A stretch of 64,000 bases of DNA from Tetragonia tetragonoides (GCA_038025085.1 CM076153.1:8959501-9023500); one strand, 5' to 3'. Numbered from the stretch's first letter, positions 36,401 through 48,416 are shown. Numbers and translations are program-made. The notes: generated by a model from the sequence alone, not told the origin.

Positions 36401-36491
36401 AACTATTCCGCCTTCCTCCAAGATGTCTTACACAATGTATAGTTTAAGTTGGGTAATATTGATCCTTTCTCTTCTGCAGGCCAAGGATTAA
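30403..36491 (+). CDS. GSTL: Lambda-class glutathione S-transferase
   Basis: Ten exons: 30403-30608, 30699-30773, 30897-30957, 31060-31146, 34964-35062, 35150-35255, 35341-35417, 35673-35780, 36318-36398, 36480-36491; in phase, 303 residues. The thioredoxin-like domain holds YTCPYAQRVW with Cys101 in place of the Ser/Tyr of other GST classes; lambda GSTs therefore form mixed disulfides and remove glutathione from quercetin-type adducts rather than conjugating it (family knowledge). NKVPALEHNN carries the cis-Pro that binds glutathione, and ESLDLIKYID follows. The C-terminal helical domain includes GPFLLGQFSLVDIAYVPF. The first 65 residues (Ser/Thr/Arg-rich, ending ASISAT) look like a plastid transit peptide; Met66 could start a cytosolic form. 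Intron 4 (31147-34963) contains a PRORP frame and a LINE fragment. Counterpart by order: At3g55040 (GSTL2). Confidence 0.93.
31753..32350 (-). mobile_element. 3' end of a LINE with RNase H domain
   Basis: A minus-strand frame (32410-31793, 205 codons) reads as the RNase H region that ends many plant LINE polyproteins: an entry block resembling P-G-xL...EASW, then FVAESAAIW and LILSDALSVV (acidic catalytic positions), and the end ALAHSFAKWAL...PTWVRGVL. The first catalytic Asp position reads Glu (TEASW), suggesting decay. Just past its stop lies a run of 12 T on the plus strand (about 31753-31764), i.e. a poly(A) tail on the element strand. The reverse transcriptase part is absent. Its 5' portion is antisense to the first codons of the PRORP frame. 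Confidence 0.7.
32313..34130 (+). pseudogene. PRORP: Intronless PRORP (protein-only RNase P) copy with in-frame stop
   Basis: One uninterrupted frame runs 540 codons to a TGA at 33933-33935; the same frame then stays open 64 more codons to a TGA at 34128-34130, and those codons still read as PRORP (HMPPPYSIVIQESE, then WHVP and WLC). N-terminal PPR repeats (about residues 100-290, e.g. ATFTSLARLAVAKEDP), CxxC at Cys363/Cys366 and the NYN nuclease domain are present. Catalytic aspartates match Arabidopsis PRORP1 in spacing: Asp418 (VVDGANVG), Asp493-Asp494 (HDDWYW) and Asp512 (TNDEMRDH). PRORP cleaves 5' leaders from tRNA precursors in organelles and nucleus. The stop removes the His (codon 566) and Cys (codon 583) that should complete the zinc site. 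Probable starts are 32343/32346, giving a presequence-like N-terminus. Lack of introns suggests a retrocopy. AATAAA lies at 34498. Functional or pseudogene is open. Confidence 0.85.
34131..34963. other. Rest of GSTL intron 4 downstream of PRORP
   Basis: Probable PRORP 3' flank, then plain intronic DNA up to the acceptor ATATTGCAG at 34963. I see no poly(A) tract or target duplication that would mark the 3' end of a retrocopy. Confidence 0.4.
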
Positions 36492-37129
36492 TTAGCAGAT
36501 GTAACGAACGCGCAATTTATCACGTTCAGGAACTCGTAATGGAAGCGATATTTCCTGTTTACAGTTGATTTCGTTGTCTTTCAAAATAATAGTACCTAGG
36601 GGTTTATGCATGCAGCTTTATCCTAGCTTGCCATTGTAAAGATGATGTTATTCTTATCCATTAAATGGATAATACTTCAACTAATAAGAAGTCGTTGTTG
36701 AGACCTTTGGTTTAGTTGACGGTAATTCGAAGTTGGAAAATTGGTTGATATTGCCTCTTTAAACTAGAAGAAACTGAAGACAATCTCCAAAAGGTTTTTG
36801 CTTCCTAATTGGAAAATTAACAAAGCTTATTGTGACAATTGGTTTGAATAATCTTAAGTAGTGAAATTAACACCAATAACCTCAACTATATTCACTTCAA
36901 CAGATATGCTACCTAGAGTACCTACTGGACAATCTTAAATGTTGGAATATTATTTGGTATCCAAAATTCACTTTAAGTAAACTTTTAAACAATTTTCTCA
37001 AAAAAAATTTCAAACATCATTTAAATGCGAATATGAAACCCTTTACTAAAAGAAACAAATTATGATAACAATTACATTTAAAGTAGATTTTAGACTTTCT
37101 AATGGGGATGTATATTTATTATACACATT
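36492..37129. other. GSTL 3' UTR and spacer
   Basis: No coding frame or RNA gene is seen. AT-rich, ending at the outer MITE. Confidence 0.4.
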
Positions 37130-37953
37130 GGGTGTGTTCTTTAGTACTGAAGTGAATTGATGTTATCTAAAATCAACGCCACTGAAGATGAACACCAAGA
37201 ATCAAAATGAACACCGCTAAACTGAACAACACTGAGTTGATCTGAACACCATTTGATATGTGAGATAAAAAGTATGTTACTGAACTGAAGATCAGTAAAC
37301 CGACCATCCCCTAGCTCACACGAGATCATCCTTGAGTTGAATGTAACTAGGGGTGAGCAATGGTACCAAGTACCTGGTTCTGGATCCGGAACCGGTCAGG
37401 ACCCGGCGGGTTCAGACTTGGAACCAGTCCCACCAGGACCAGTTCTGGTTCCAGAATTTTGGAATTGGTTGGAACCAGTACCAGTTCCGGGTACCAGTTT
37501 TTGGGACCAGGTACCCGCTGAGTACCCGGCAGGACCAATTTCAAGATCCAGTTTATGAGTACTTTGATGTGCCATTGAGTTTTATTAATTATTGTTTTTG
37601 TATTTTCGTTTTTGGGTTCTAATATTATGATATTAGGTAAATTTTAGTAATATATGGTTTATTAAAGAGAGTTGTATAAAATAATATTAAGTTTGGGGAA
37701 AAAAGAGAATAAAAAAGTCTACGAAAAAGTGGAAATGGGTACTTGGTCCCGAAATCGGTACCCGCCAGTTCCAGTACCAGTTCTCAGATTTCAGGATCCG
37801 TGGTAACCAGTTTCAGTACCAGTTCCCAGATTTCAGAATCCGTAGTAACTAGTTCCAGTACCATTTCCAGATATTTTAGGTGGGTACCCACCCATGCTCA
37901 CCCCTAAATGTAACTGAACTGAACTCACAAAATAAGCTCTAAAAAACGCACTC
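37130..37953. mobile_element. MITE carrying a nested hAT element
   Basis: Left end GGGTGTGTTCTTTAG and reversed right end GAGTGCGTTTTTTAG form inverted repeats, flanked by ATT on both sides (37127-37129 and 37954-37956). Without the inner hAT element the original would be about 257 bp, rich in CTGAAC/TGAACACC words. Confidence 0.6.
37348..37906. mobile_element. hAT-type non-autonomous element
   Basis: Exact 12-bp inverted ends TAGGGGTGAGCA / TGCTCACCCCTA, with an 8-bp target duplication AATGTAAC on both sides (37340-37347 and 37907-37914): the signature of hAT transposition. The interior is made of degenerate GGTACC/GGAACCAGT words repeated on both arms, separated by an AT-rich middle (37560-37730). 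The Pro/Val-rich frames here are by-products of those repeats. Confidence 0.92.
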
Positions 37954-38428
37954 ATTTAGTGGAAAACTTTGACACTAATCTATATACTTATTTTAATTGA
38001 CCCATAATTCCTTGGAATAATTGATGTTAATCTTAATTTACAATCCCAATTACACTCATGATCAAGATGATATTAAATATAGAACATTGGAATCATTTGA
38101 CCCACAAGAACTAACTCTGCACTTGCACTAGGAACAAGTAACTATGGAGTACAAGACAACAAGAAAAAAGGAAAAAAGAAAAAAGACAATTGGCCAAAAT
38201 TAAAAACCGACAATGGGCCAATAGAACAGAAAATCCAATCGCCATCTATGAACCCACCCACCTTCATTCCCATCCATGGCAGTCCTGATTTTTTCCCATC
38301 AAATCTCTAATTTAATTTTTATTTTTCTTTTTTAGAAATTTAATCCAACAACCCCCTTTCTAAAACCCCAATAATTTCCCAAACCCCATCAATAAAAAAG
38401 GGATTAGAAAAAAAAAAAGTTAAAAAAA

Positions 38429-41400
38429 ATGCCAGCCCTGAAGCTACTTTTCCGGCGCACGTTATCCTCCACCACCGTGAACCCCACCTCCATTCTCTCT
38501 CCTCGACCGCCAACCACCAAGGACCGCCCCATTTCCATAAACAGCGCCACCGTGTGTAGGTTCACTTTAGCAAAAGGCGCACGTTTACGAGTTTCAGGGG
38601 CGCACGTTAAGGGACCAATAAGAGCAACAAAAGATATAAAGGTAAATCTAATGATGGGCAAGAATAACAACAATAATAACAATACGTTATATGTGCCTTG
38701 TTGCGCCACCTATTCTTCTTCTTCTTCTTCTTCTTCTTCCTTTTCTTCTCCCTCTAAGTTTGAGGAGAGAGAAAATCCAACTAGGGCTAAAGGAGGTTCT
38801 TCTTCATCATCATCATCTTCTATATCTTCTTCTTCTTCTTCTTCTGAACAATCTGAAGAACAAGAGGGTTTTGTTGTGGCTGATAATACTGATATGGGTC
38901 ATGAGAGCCACAATCAAAACGGTACCGTTTCACCCCCCCCCAACAACAACAACAACAACCACAAGAATCAACAGCAACCACAGAGTTCTAAATTGCTCAC
39001 ATTGCCTACTATTTTGACGCTTGCTCGTGTTGCTGCTATACCCATTTTTATTGGCAGTAAGTTTCCATCAAATCTGATCCCTTATTTCCCTTTTTCCTTT
39101 TTCTTTTTGTTATTGTCTTTCGATTTCCTGGTTTTGCTCTATTGTGGGATTAGTTTGATCCAGTTGGGATTATGAATTTTGCTGTTTTTGAGGAATCATT
39201 AATGAAACTTGGGAATGCTGTTGTTATGTTGATGGGGGTTCTTATTTGTGGGATGTGCTATTGGGTTTTTGATGGGAAAGTTGCAATCTTTGTTGTCTTT
39301 GTTTGGTGGGTTTTTTTTTTTTTTTGATAGGATTTGTTTGGTGGGTTTTATAATTTGGTATTGGGTTTTTGAAGGTAAAGTTGGAATCTTTGTTGTCTTT
39401 GTTTGGTGGGTTTTATAATTTCAGAGGAATACTGGGTTGTGCAACTATTCTGAGCTCAAATTGTTGATAATACTAAAAGCTTTTTGTTCAGAAATTGGGT
39501 TGATTTTGAGAAAGTTAAAATCTTTGTAGTTTGTGTCATTGTTTGAAGGAAACTTGAAACTTATTATGTTTTGTGTGTTCTATGAGCTTAAAACCTTTTG
39601 CTTGTGATAGTTGAAAGTTACACTTGTTATAGTTGAAACTTGAAAAAATAGTTTCTGTAGTCTGCTTATTGTTTCAAAACTTGAAATGAATTCTGGGTTT
39701 GAGGCTAAAGCCTTTTGATTGTTTGGTGAAACTTGATTGTGAATTTGTGCACATGATTTATATACACTTGAGTGCTGAGCAGTTCTTCATAGATCAACTT
39801 GATCAACAACGCATTATAAGCCTAACGTTTGGACTTATGTTACCAGCATTTTACGTGAATAGTTGGTGGGGAACAGCTGCCACTACTAGTATATTTGTTG
39901 CTGCAGCAATCACGGACTGGCTTGATGGCTACCTTGCCAGAAGGGTATTCAATCGAAATTATGTTTTTTCTTAACTCTCTCTGCTTTCCTACTCCCATAA
40001 TTAATAGTTACCGATATCTTTCAGATGGGTCTGGGTACTGCATTTGGTGCTTTTCTCGATCCTGTAGCTGATAAGGTTGGTGCTTGAACAAAATGTTCTG
40101 AAGTGTTATTGTTGAAATTGTAGCATTTTTTTTCTCTACACTGATCTGAAAGGGAAAAAAAAATATTCAAATGGTTTTATTTGATTATTATGCTTCAACA
40201 ATGCAGCTTATGGTTGCAGCCACCTTGGTCTTATTATGTAGCAGACCACCTGAAACTGGCATCTTTGGAGATGCGCCGTGGCTATTTCCAGTACCTGCAA
40301 TTGCTATAATTGGGAGAGAGGTTCCCTTCTGAACACCCTTTTTCAGTTCTATAGATAGATTAGAATACTGTATCATTTACTTTAGAGTCCCCCCCCCCCC
40401 CAAAGTTCAACATCCACCTTCCCTCTATGAGTCTCCTCCTCCCCCCCCCCCTCTTTGTATCAGTTTATGAGGCTTAGTCGGATATTTGATAATTAGTGAT
40501 TGCTAGAATATTTTCTTGAGGCTATAATATCCACCTTAGTTACCCCTTGGTAGTTGGTCTGAAATTGATGCGTCAAATTTTTATTTATTTATTATGGCTG
40601 TTTAGTTTTTTCTCTGTTTGTCTCTTTCGGCTTGACCTAATCTGAGTTTGTATTGGTGATCTTAAGGAAATATGGGTGCTTGGAGCCATTAATTACTTGA
40701 TAAGAATGTACATGAAAAACTTGATTTCACCTATTAGAAACTATCCAGACATGTACGTTCAAAATGAATTTGTCCTCGCACAGACATCGCATGAGAGATG
40801 AGACATTGTGCAAATAATAGTGTGCAAATCTGCAATGATTGTTTTTAAGAAACAGATAAAGTCATATTGATCAAACAAGGGCCTTTATAGTTTGGGTGGT
40901 TCTTATTTGACCAGATTCTTCTCCAGAGAACCAAATGCTTGTGTATGTTTAACAGGGGGCTCAGTTAATGGGAACCAGTTAGATTCCTTAGATAACATAT
41001 GGGATTCTCTCTCAAAAAAGAAAAAGAAAGAAGGTTCTTTAAGTAAAAGAATGCATCTTTAGGATAGGTCGGAGGAGATTGTCATGGCTTATGGGTGATA
41101 AATCATAAATAGAGCTATAAGCATAAAATAGAGTCGAGGTGGGCTAACGAGGTGAAACTATAACTCCAAGTTGTTCTTTAAGCCTTTAAGGTGGTGAATG
41201 GCCGGAGAACGAGGAGTTAAATAAGAATTGGTGACTTCCAATTGCATCCTCTTTGACCTTTTATCGGTCTCTTTTTCTGAAGATAAATTGGAGAGCCTAT
41301 GATTGATGGGGTCAAGTTGACACCGTTTCCATCTCAGCAGGGGGCCTTTTGAGAAGTAGGAGGTCAAAAAGAGAGTCTTTGACATGGAGCGGGACAAGTC

Positions 41401-44400
41401 TCCACTTCTAGATGTTTCTCTTTGGCTTTCTTCTAGGAATGTTTTGAGGTGATTAAGGAAGATCTTTGTCAGCTTGGTTGTGTTCCATAGCAATGGGTTT
41501 ATACATCATAGAGAAGAACATCAGCTCGAATTTATTGCCCTTGTCCCTTAGACCAATCTAGCAATTTAGGTATTCCTGCCCTATTAGTCTAGTCACTAGT
41601 ACAAGATTGTCAACCATGTCCTCTTTATGGATGAGGGGTTACCAGATACCATATCTTTATCATATGGTGCTATTGAAGAAGGTAGCCAGATCTTATGTTG
41701 CGCTTTTGGCTACTATGGAGGTGGATGAAGCTAGGAAGAAGGGTGCTGGAGAGTTCCTCTTCAAGATTGGCTTTGAGAGAGCTTATGGTAACAGTCATTT
41801 GGGGCATTATAAAGTTGTAGGGATAGGGATTATTGAAGCAGGCGCAGATTCATAATCTCAGTTCCGAGACTGGGCTTGGGCTGTCGCGGGAGGAGTTGAA
41901 AAGTTCCTTGCCTCATATTTGGTTTGTATGTTATTTTTTTTTGTTGCGTACTCTTTTTTTTTTTTTTGGCTACACAAGACGGACGAAGGTACAAGTGAAA
42001 GGTGACCAAGCACATGCCATTACATCATTTGAACTGTCATGTTCATCAATAGGAGCGCAAGCATTGGTTTGTCAATGTTACACCAACAAGGGGTGAGTAT
42101 TATTCCAAGAAGCTAGAACTTACTACGCCCAGGGGGGGCATGAGTAGCCTTACCCAATAACATGGAAGTGAATTTGGAATCACTACCACCACCCCTGATG
42201 GTAGTATTTTCATTTCTTGCGACTCAGAGGTCTAAAAATGTCCTCCCTATCCTTCAGAAGTTTGTAATTATCTTTGGGCTTTGGATCAACCTTTTAAGTG
42301 TCTTTTCTGTCTGTCAAATTGTTACAGATTAGGGTGTGTCGCAAATTCTTCTAAACTATTTACAAATACCCTTTCGTTTCCCTCCTTTTCGTTCCTCCAA
42401 CTTCATTTGTAAGTCCAAAGTGCCTCCAAGGTGAAAGCTTTTAAGTGGACCATGGTCTTAGGTATCTAGATGTCATTGAAATGGTTTGACCTACGTGCCT
42501 CGTATACCCTTGATAAACAAAATTTGTGAAGTTTCGCCCAGTAAACCCTACGACAGTAGAACTAGGCCCACATTTGACTAGACTGAAGTAGGATATGGAG
42601 GGGAACGGAAAGAATTTGGGAGGAGAGCGAGGAAGTGGAAGGTGAAAGCTTATTGGGTGTATCAATGACAGTGGTGGAGTACCGTTCGCAGGAGCAAGGC
42701 TTGCCTTTAGTCGTTATGGAGGAGGCAGTTGTTCATACGGGGGGTTTCATGTGTTGTTGACTTGTTGGTGGAAAGGGGATATTTTTACTTTGAAATGTTA
42801 TATTTCTAACTTGTGAGTCACAATAATGTGAGTCATGTAAACAAAGTACCCGTATAACAAAATAGTAGTGTTTACTTGAGTAGGGGCGAAGGGAAAATTG
42901 AGCTAAAATAAACTAGAAGTTAACAGAAACAACTGGTTGGTGTTTTGGTAAATTAATTTAAGAAGTGGGTGGTTTAATAAATGCTTGCAGTTTGGTGTGT
43001 TTTGTAAGTCCTTACCCCAGTTTAAGTTGGTTTGACCTTTTATGTCAAAAAGCATTTCTTCGTTGAAAAGATTTTCACTAGAATAAACAATTATTTAGGT
43101 GAGGACGTGGAATGTTGTTTTGTTTTGTTTTCCCACTTTCTCGCAAGTGATGCAGTCATGCAGTGTGAAATGATTACTTATGTTATCTAAAAAAAATGAT
43201 TTTGCATGGATTGTCAATTAATGCTTCTCCCTATTCTCGTTAGGTATAAGGGTCGTTTCTTGTGAGGTACATCTTACTGGAGTTCAATATGTGGCAGGGT
43301 ATCTTCTCACCCAAAAAAAAGGGAAAAAGAAAAAGAAGAAGGAGAAAAAACAAAGTTAGGAAGAAAAGAGGGGTGGGGGGAAGCGTGGATGATATGTAGG
43401 TCTTTCTACTCTTAATAGTTTAGTCAAGAGGCTAAGAAGTCCTGAGATTACTATTGGTGTTTGCTTCTTGACTGCAAATTAATTTTTGTTTGAGCTAAAA
43501 GCCAATTTGGTTGGATAGAACAAGACTAAAGATCGTATCCTTGTGTATTACAGCATCTGGATGAGCTGTAGACCACTGCAATGTTCAGTTATTTTATTTA
43601 CTTGAGTAGACAGTCACTAGCTATGCTTGTTCACGATTTACTTGCATAACCCAGTGTTCTGTGTCTGTATGTGTCGTGTACTTCTGTTGCACGAGACCAT
43701 GAGTGAGATTCTTCTTTAGTGTGGTAATACATTTTGTTTTATTGGTTTCTTTGGCTGCTAATCAGAGAGGATACATGTAGTTGCAGTGGGTTTGGGGCAT
43801 TGGGAAGCAAATCGTGGAGTCTGTAAAAATCAGTTATGATTTTGATGTGGATGCACAAACATAAGCTCTTGTAGCCATCCTTTGCTTTGCAGGGGGTATG
43901 ATTTGTTTCTTTACAAGCTATACGCTGATCCCTAATATCTCTTTCCAATTTTTTGTTGTAGATAACAATGTCTGCTGTTAGGGAATGGGCTGCTTCTCAG
44001 AATACAAAACTTCTGCAGGTTTGATATCATTTTTGGCGCATTTTTAGTGTTTTAAAGTTTATGAAGTAGCTAATACGATGAGGATAACTAAAGTGAGAAG
44101 ATTGTTAAATTCTCAGGCTGTTGCTGTAAGTAATTTAGGCAAGTGGAAAACTGCAACCCAGATGACTGCACTCATGATTCTTTTGGCTACTCGAGACAGC
44201 AGGTCCTCTCTTGCTTCCCTGTTCCATCTAGTAATTGATATATTTCTGTTCCATATCTTGTATTGCATAAGTTAGTCTATTCAGTATCCTTGAATTCTTG
44301 ACGTGTTACTTTGTTTGTTATCTTCGTGGCCTGACAATCTGCAAAATTTTGCAGTCTTGCTGGTCCAGGGGCTCTGGTAACTTCTGGTGTGGGTTTGCTT

Positions 44401-44475
44401 TACATTTCAGCAGGACTTGCAGTATGGTCACTAGTTGTATATACGAGGAAAATATGGAAGGTGTTATTGAGATGA
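38429..44475 (+). CDS. PGP1: Phosphatidylglycerolphosphate synthase (CDP-diacylglycerol-glycerol-3-phosphate 3-phosphatidyltransferase)
   Basis: Exons 38429-39056, 39847-39944, 40025-40075, 40207-40320, 43962-44018, 44117-44202 and 44355-44475 join in phase to 384 residues. The enzyme makes phosphatidylglycerol phosphate from CDP-diacylglycerol and glycerol 3-phosphate, the committed step to PG in plastids and cardiolipin in mitochondria. The CDP-alcohol phosphotransferase signature is complete: Asp233, Asp236-Gly237, Ala240-Arg241, Gly250, Asp254 and Asp258 (split over exons 2 and 3). Several hydrophobic segments follow (LTLPTILTLARVAAIPIFIG, LMVAATLVLLC, ALVTSGVGLLYISAGLAVWS). The first about 185 residues are an organelle presequence plus a low-complexity linker of Ser and Asn runs (about 75-185), longer than I would expect and made of TTC/AAC microsatellites. 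Intron 4 is 3.6 kb. By order the counterpart of At3g55030/At2g39290. Confidence 0.94.
39258..39425 (+). repeat. About 100-bp tandem duplication in PGP intron 1
   Basis: TATTGGGTTTTTGA-GG-AAAGTT-AATCTTTG at 39260 recurs at 39360 with few changes; the two copies are separated by a T15 run and GATAGGATTT. Intronic, no coding meaning. Confidence 0.7.
40321..43961. other. 3.6-kb intron 4 of the PGP synthase gene
   Basis: Contains poly-C tracts (C13 at 40388 and C12 at 40441), A/G-rich repeats (43312-43380) and several short frames on both strands (for example 41158-41493 minus and 41607-41855 plus) with no recognisable domain. It may include decayed transposon DNA but I could not find ends. Confidence 0.5.
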
Positions 44476-44914
44476 ACTACGTCTTTTGAGCTTGCATCGG
44501 TTGGTGCCCGCTTTTGTCAATTCTACGCAGTTATTCATGATGATCTGATATTCGTCAGTAGAGTTACTTGATACATCCAGCCTAGAGATGCTGGATCCCC
44601 CTTTCCTGCTTCTTCAAGAGTGAAAAGAAGTATATGCCCTAAAACTGAGCATTTTGCTGAATCTTCAACTGACTGGTCAAATTGCATTCGGGGGAATGAT
44701 GTTCATACTAGGGGAGTTCTTTGGACGACGTCTCACTGAGCAAACTTTGGATTATTATCGGGTCTGAGAAAATAGAGCAGTTATCTAAATAACTTGTCGT
44801 TTGATATGGAGATTCTGGCTGCACTCTCTCGGTGCAGAGAGAATGCAAGGTTTTGTTTATTTATTCATCTGGTAGTCATTCAGTCTTTTGGAGGATTTTT
44901 CGTTGAACTCCAGG

Positions 44915-45073
44915 ATGTGTAATGCTTAATCACTACTTGAACAAAATGTGGCAAAGTATTCTAATAGTTACTACACTTACCAGGCCCTTATATGTGTAAT
45001 GCTTAATCACTACTTGAACAAAATGTGGCAAAGTATTCTAATAGTTACTACACTTACCAGGCCCTTATATGTG
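44915..45073 (+). repeat. Perfect 77-bp tandem duplication downstream of PGP synthase
   Basis: ATGTGTAATGCTTAATCACT at 44915 recurs at 44992, and the second copy runs out at ATGTG (45069). The two 77-bp units look identical. It falls in the 3' UTR or just beyond. Confidence 0.92.
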
Positions 45074-45163
45074 CTGATTTTTCGCATGTTTCTTGTCAAC
45101 AGACAACAGATACTATTCCTGGTTAAAGTTCTTAAAACTTGGGGCATGATAAACATCATCATT

Positions 45164-45288
45164 TTTTTTTAATTATTTCAAGGAGGCACACAAAGGGCAA
45201 TACAATAAATTTACATAAAACGGTCTAAGACGGTAGAACTTGCGACCTAATATACAGGGGGCCTCAGTTTTGCCAAGATGTCATTAAC
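45164..45288 (-). mobile_element. Short SINE-like retroelement with target duplication
   Basis: Flanked by the 10-bp repeat CATCATCATT (45154-45163 and 45289-45298). On the minus strand it begins GTTAATGACATCTTGGC, contains GGTCGCAAGTTCTACC in B-box-like position, and ends in an A-rich tail (T run on the plus strand at 45164-45170). Assignment as SINE is inferred from tail plus target duplication. Confidence 0.65.
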
Positions 45289-45298
45289 CATCATCATT

Positions 45299-46494
45299 GT
45301 TCATGTGAACTAGCTAAAAGTATCAATTTGATAACATTTGAATGGGTCAATGATCTGTGGTTGGTTACCAACTCTTTCCAAATTCTGATTAAGAAAATGA
45401 TTATTTTTCCCTTTTCCTTTCTCCATTTAGCTAGTAGCCGACAACAATTAAAGGTGTATATCAGATTTTATTGGAAGATTGAAGATCACATAAATCAATT
45501 TATAAACAACTTTAAAGGTAGGATGTGTGCATAGCCTTAAGAAGATAATACAGATTTTACATTGCATTATTGCCTAAAATACCTCTTTGTAGAGATTTCT
45601 GGCTGAATTTGACCTTTTAGTGTTATTATATTTCAAGCTTTATGTGAACTAGATACATGTTCGACTTGCTTAGATTGGCTTTATCGATCCATAGCATGAT
45701 AGCAATGACAAAATTACTATTTTAACTCAAAAATAGATGTGACATGTTTTATTTTGAGCGATTTAAGTTACTTCATTCTCTCTTTTCATAGTGAAGATCT
45801 ATTATCAAATTTCAAGTTTCTCTTTTTAATTGAAGCCTCGTAGTTTATTCAATTTAGCCATAGTAGTGAGTAGTGACAATTCATCATTTTCACGTGAATT
45901 CGTTACGATTGTTAAATTTCATGTACCAAAAAGATATAACATTATTGTAACTTTAGGTTTTTAAAAACACCTTAATGATATCATCTTTTGCAACTACTAA
46001 AAAAAATGGTTTGCTCATTAGATCTTTTGCCCATGAATCAATAAAATGCAGTTTCATTTTATATCCCTAAACTATATGCAACATAAAATGAAATCTTTTT
46101 ATTCTTCCAAAAAAGTTGAAATATTTTCTGTAATGTAGCAAAAAAGCAATAGGACAATTTGGAGAAAAATGAGAGCTGAATTTCATGAATTGAGCAGCAA
46201 AACAGGCCATTAATACACGACTAAAGCTCTGCACGCATATGGCAAGTGCGTAACTCAGTAGGAATATAGCTGGAAAAGGTTATTGCATTTGCATGAAGCA
46301 ACAATCTAGCTGCCCACTTGTATGAATCAATCAACATATTGACATTAATCAAAGATCCTTAATCTCTGCTACCTAGCACATGTATGTCGAATGTTTCAGA
46401 TGAATAGATGACGTGATTCCTCTTTACTAGGAACTAGGAAACTTGTCATTTCATCAGAATTTGTATAGAGGTAATTAGTGCCATTAATTTTCAT
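45299..46494. other. Intergenic, nothing recognised
   Basis: AT-rich DNA; a 68-codon frame at 45328-45534 has no domain and is not called. Confidence 0.4.
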
Positions 46495-46657
46495 CTATTT
46501 TTAACCAAGATTGAAGGTTCGAATCTCGCCTTGGGCATGGAGCGGGTTTAAGTACCTTGGCCAACTGTCCCACCCTTTGAGATGTTTATAAACCAGCGCA
46601 AAGAGATAGTTATTGTAGTCGACCGTAAAGATCCTTGGTGTGAACCAAAAAAAAAAA
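46495..46657 (+). mobile_element. tRNA-derived SINE, 5' part degenerate
   Basis: B box GGTTCGAATCTCGCC (46517-46531), a body of about 110 bp (GGGCATGGAGCGGG...), and an A11 tail at 46647-46657. The A box is not recognisable. Ends approximate. Confidence 0.55.
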
Positions 46658-48414
46658 TAGTACTATTAATTAAACAAAAATAAGTAAGAAGTGAAAGAAG
46701 CTAATATATATAGTTTTTTAATATACTCTTATATAATTAGTATGGATCCCATATTCCCATCTTGATGCAGCTTATGTAATTGTTTATTTAGGTTTAGAAG
46801 AAGCATATGCTTTGATGGATAGTAATCAAACAACAATGGCGTAGTGTAATCCCACTACTTATGGGATTTAGGGAGGTCTACGTGTTATATTGACTAGTAC
46901 AAAAGCTTCATAATCCAAATGCTTATACAATTTAAATTGATTTTTACGAGTTAAGTCAACCAATTTTACTATAGCATCACTAATAAGGTACTGGCTTGAT
47001 GGTTAAATTTGAGAATGTCCTCATATGCATAGCTATCCCACTCTTGAAAACAAGGGCTTCCAAGATTCAAACAAATGACTTATTGGTCCTTGTAGTGCCT
47101 TTATCAACCTAGCATTATTAGAAGTGATCATAGGGTTTTCTGGATAAAAACTCATGTCCATAGCGGGCTTTATCGGGCTTCGGACGGTTCAGTTCGCTTT
47201 TCAGGCCAATTTTGTGATATCTTTAATTTTTTATATATAAGTATAACTTTTGATCCTGACGTGCATTAGTTTTTCGAAATCTATGTAACCATGACATCTG
47301 ATGAGCAAAATTATATTTTTGAAAAAAATTTAAAACTAAAATTACAGCAAGTAAATTAATAGAAAATATGAAAAAAAAAAAAACAAAATAAATAACATTT
47401 CGTGCCATTCGGGTCGAGCTTGCGGGTTTGACCTTCATCCCAAACCTACCCCCAAAATAGGTTGGCTTAGGCTAGGTCCACATACTGAGTTTTTCTTATT
47501 TGGTTTACCTAGAATGTAATTTATAAGCGCAAGCCAAGCTCAATTCCAATCCAAAATGATTGACAATGAGTGGATTAACTCGCTGACTTATTATATGCAT
47601 GCCTGTATTTTCCAGACGTCCCTCACAATATCATACGTCTTAACCTCAAAATAGTTCTTATCCTTCAAACAATAACAATAAAGAAAGTTGGAAATAAAAA
47701 GTCTTAACTTGTGTACAAACCTCTTCCTTCTTTTTAATGTTTTGTGTGTTTCAATTGGCTATTCCGATAACAACAACAATAACACCAACAAAGACAACAA
47801 TAATTCTATTGTTTCGAATTTCCAAAAAATTGTCAAGTAAATATAATTTTCTCACTAATATTTAACTTAACATGTTCAAAAAGTCAATTAAATTATCACA
47901 ATAAGATCAAAGCAATGATATATTAAAAGGCATCTCATAATTGATGCTTTGAAAACTAGTTTTCTTTTCAAAGAGAATCATTTAAAGACCCTTTTAACTT
48001 AATAAATATATTTGTGTTTGACCATAATTATAATTTGGTAGAATGAATCACAAGATTCACAACATTACAAAAATCATACACCTTCTACAATATTCACTAT
48101 AGTCATTATCTCAATAACACTAATATCCACCACATAACAGCAATATCATATTCAAACCAACTACAAAAATCACCCAAACCAATATTACTTAGACAATTTC
48201 AATACAACCAAACACTCACCCTTATAAACCAATAAGGAAGAATGTTGTCAATTTTTTTTTTTTTTTAAAAGCATAACATAATTTTCAATTTCAACTTTAA
48301 AGAACACCTACTCAATTGAGCACAAAGTAGTACTTAATTCTTTTTTGAAAAATTCTCTAAATTAAGATCAATGAAGTTGACATCTAAATTGAAAATTTGA
48401 AATTTTTTTAGACA
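46658..48414. other. Intergenic, AT-rich
   Basis: No gene. A possible degenerate tRNA-like segment at 46995-47090 and GGGCTT/GGGTCGAG-type repeats at 47160-47190 and 47405-47480 suggest old transposon pieces, without clear ends. Confidence 0.4.
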
Positions 48415-48416
48415 TA

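Noticed and set aside
37337..37622. Pro/Val/Gly-rich frames on both strands
   Set aside because: They are produced by GGTACC/GGAACC repeats inside the hAT element.
41158..42665. Coding genes inside PGP intron 4
   Set aside because: Short frames on both strands lack domains, splice support and consistent codon use.
46995..47090. Another tRNA-derived SINE
   Set aside because: CTTGATGGTTAA and AGATTCAAAC only weakly resemble A and B boxes; no tail or target duplication.
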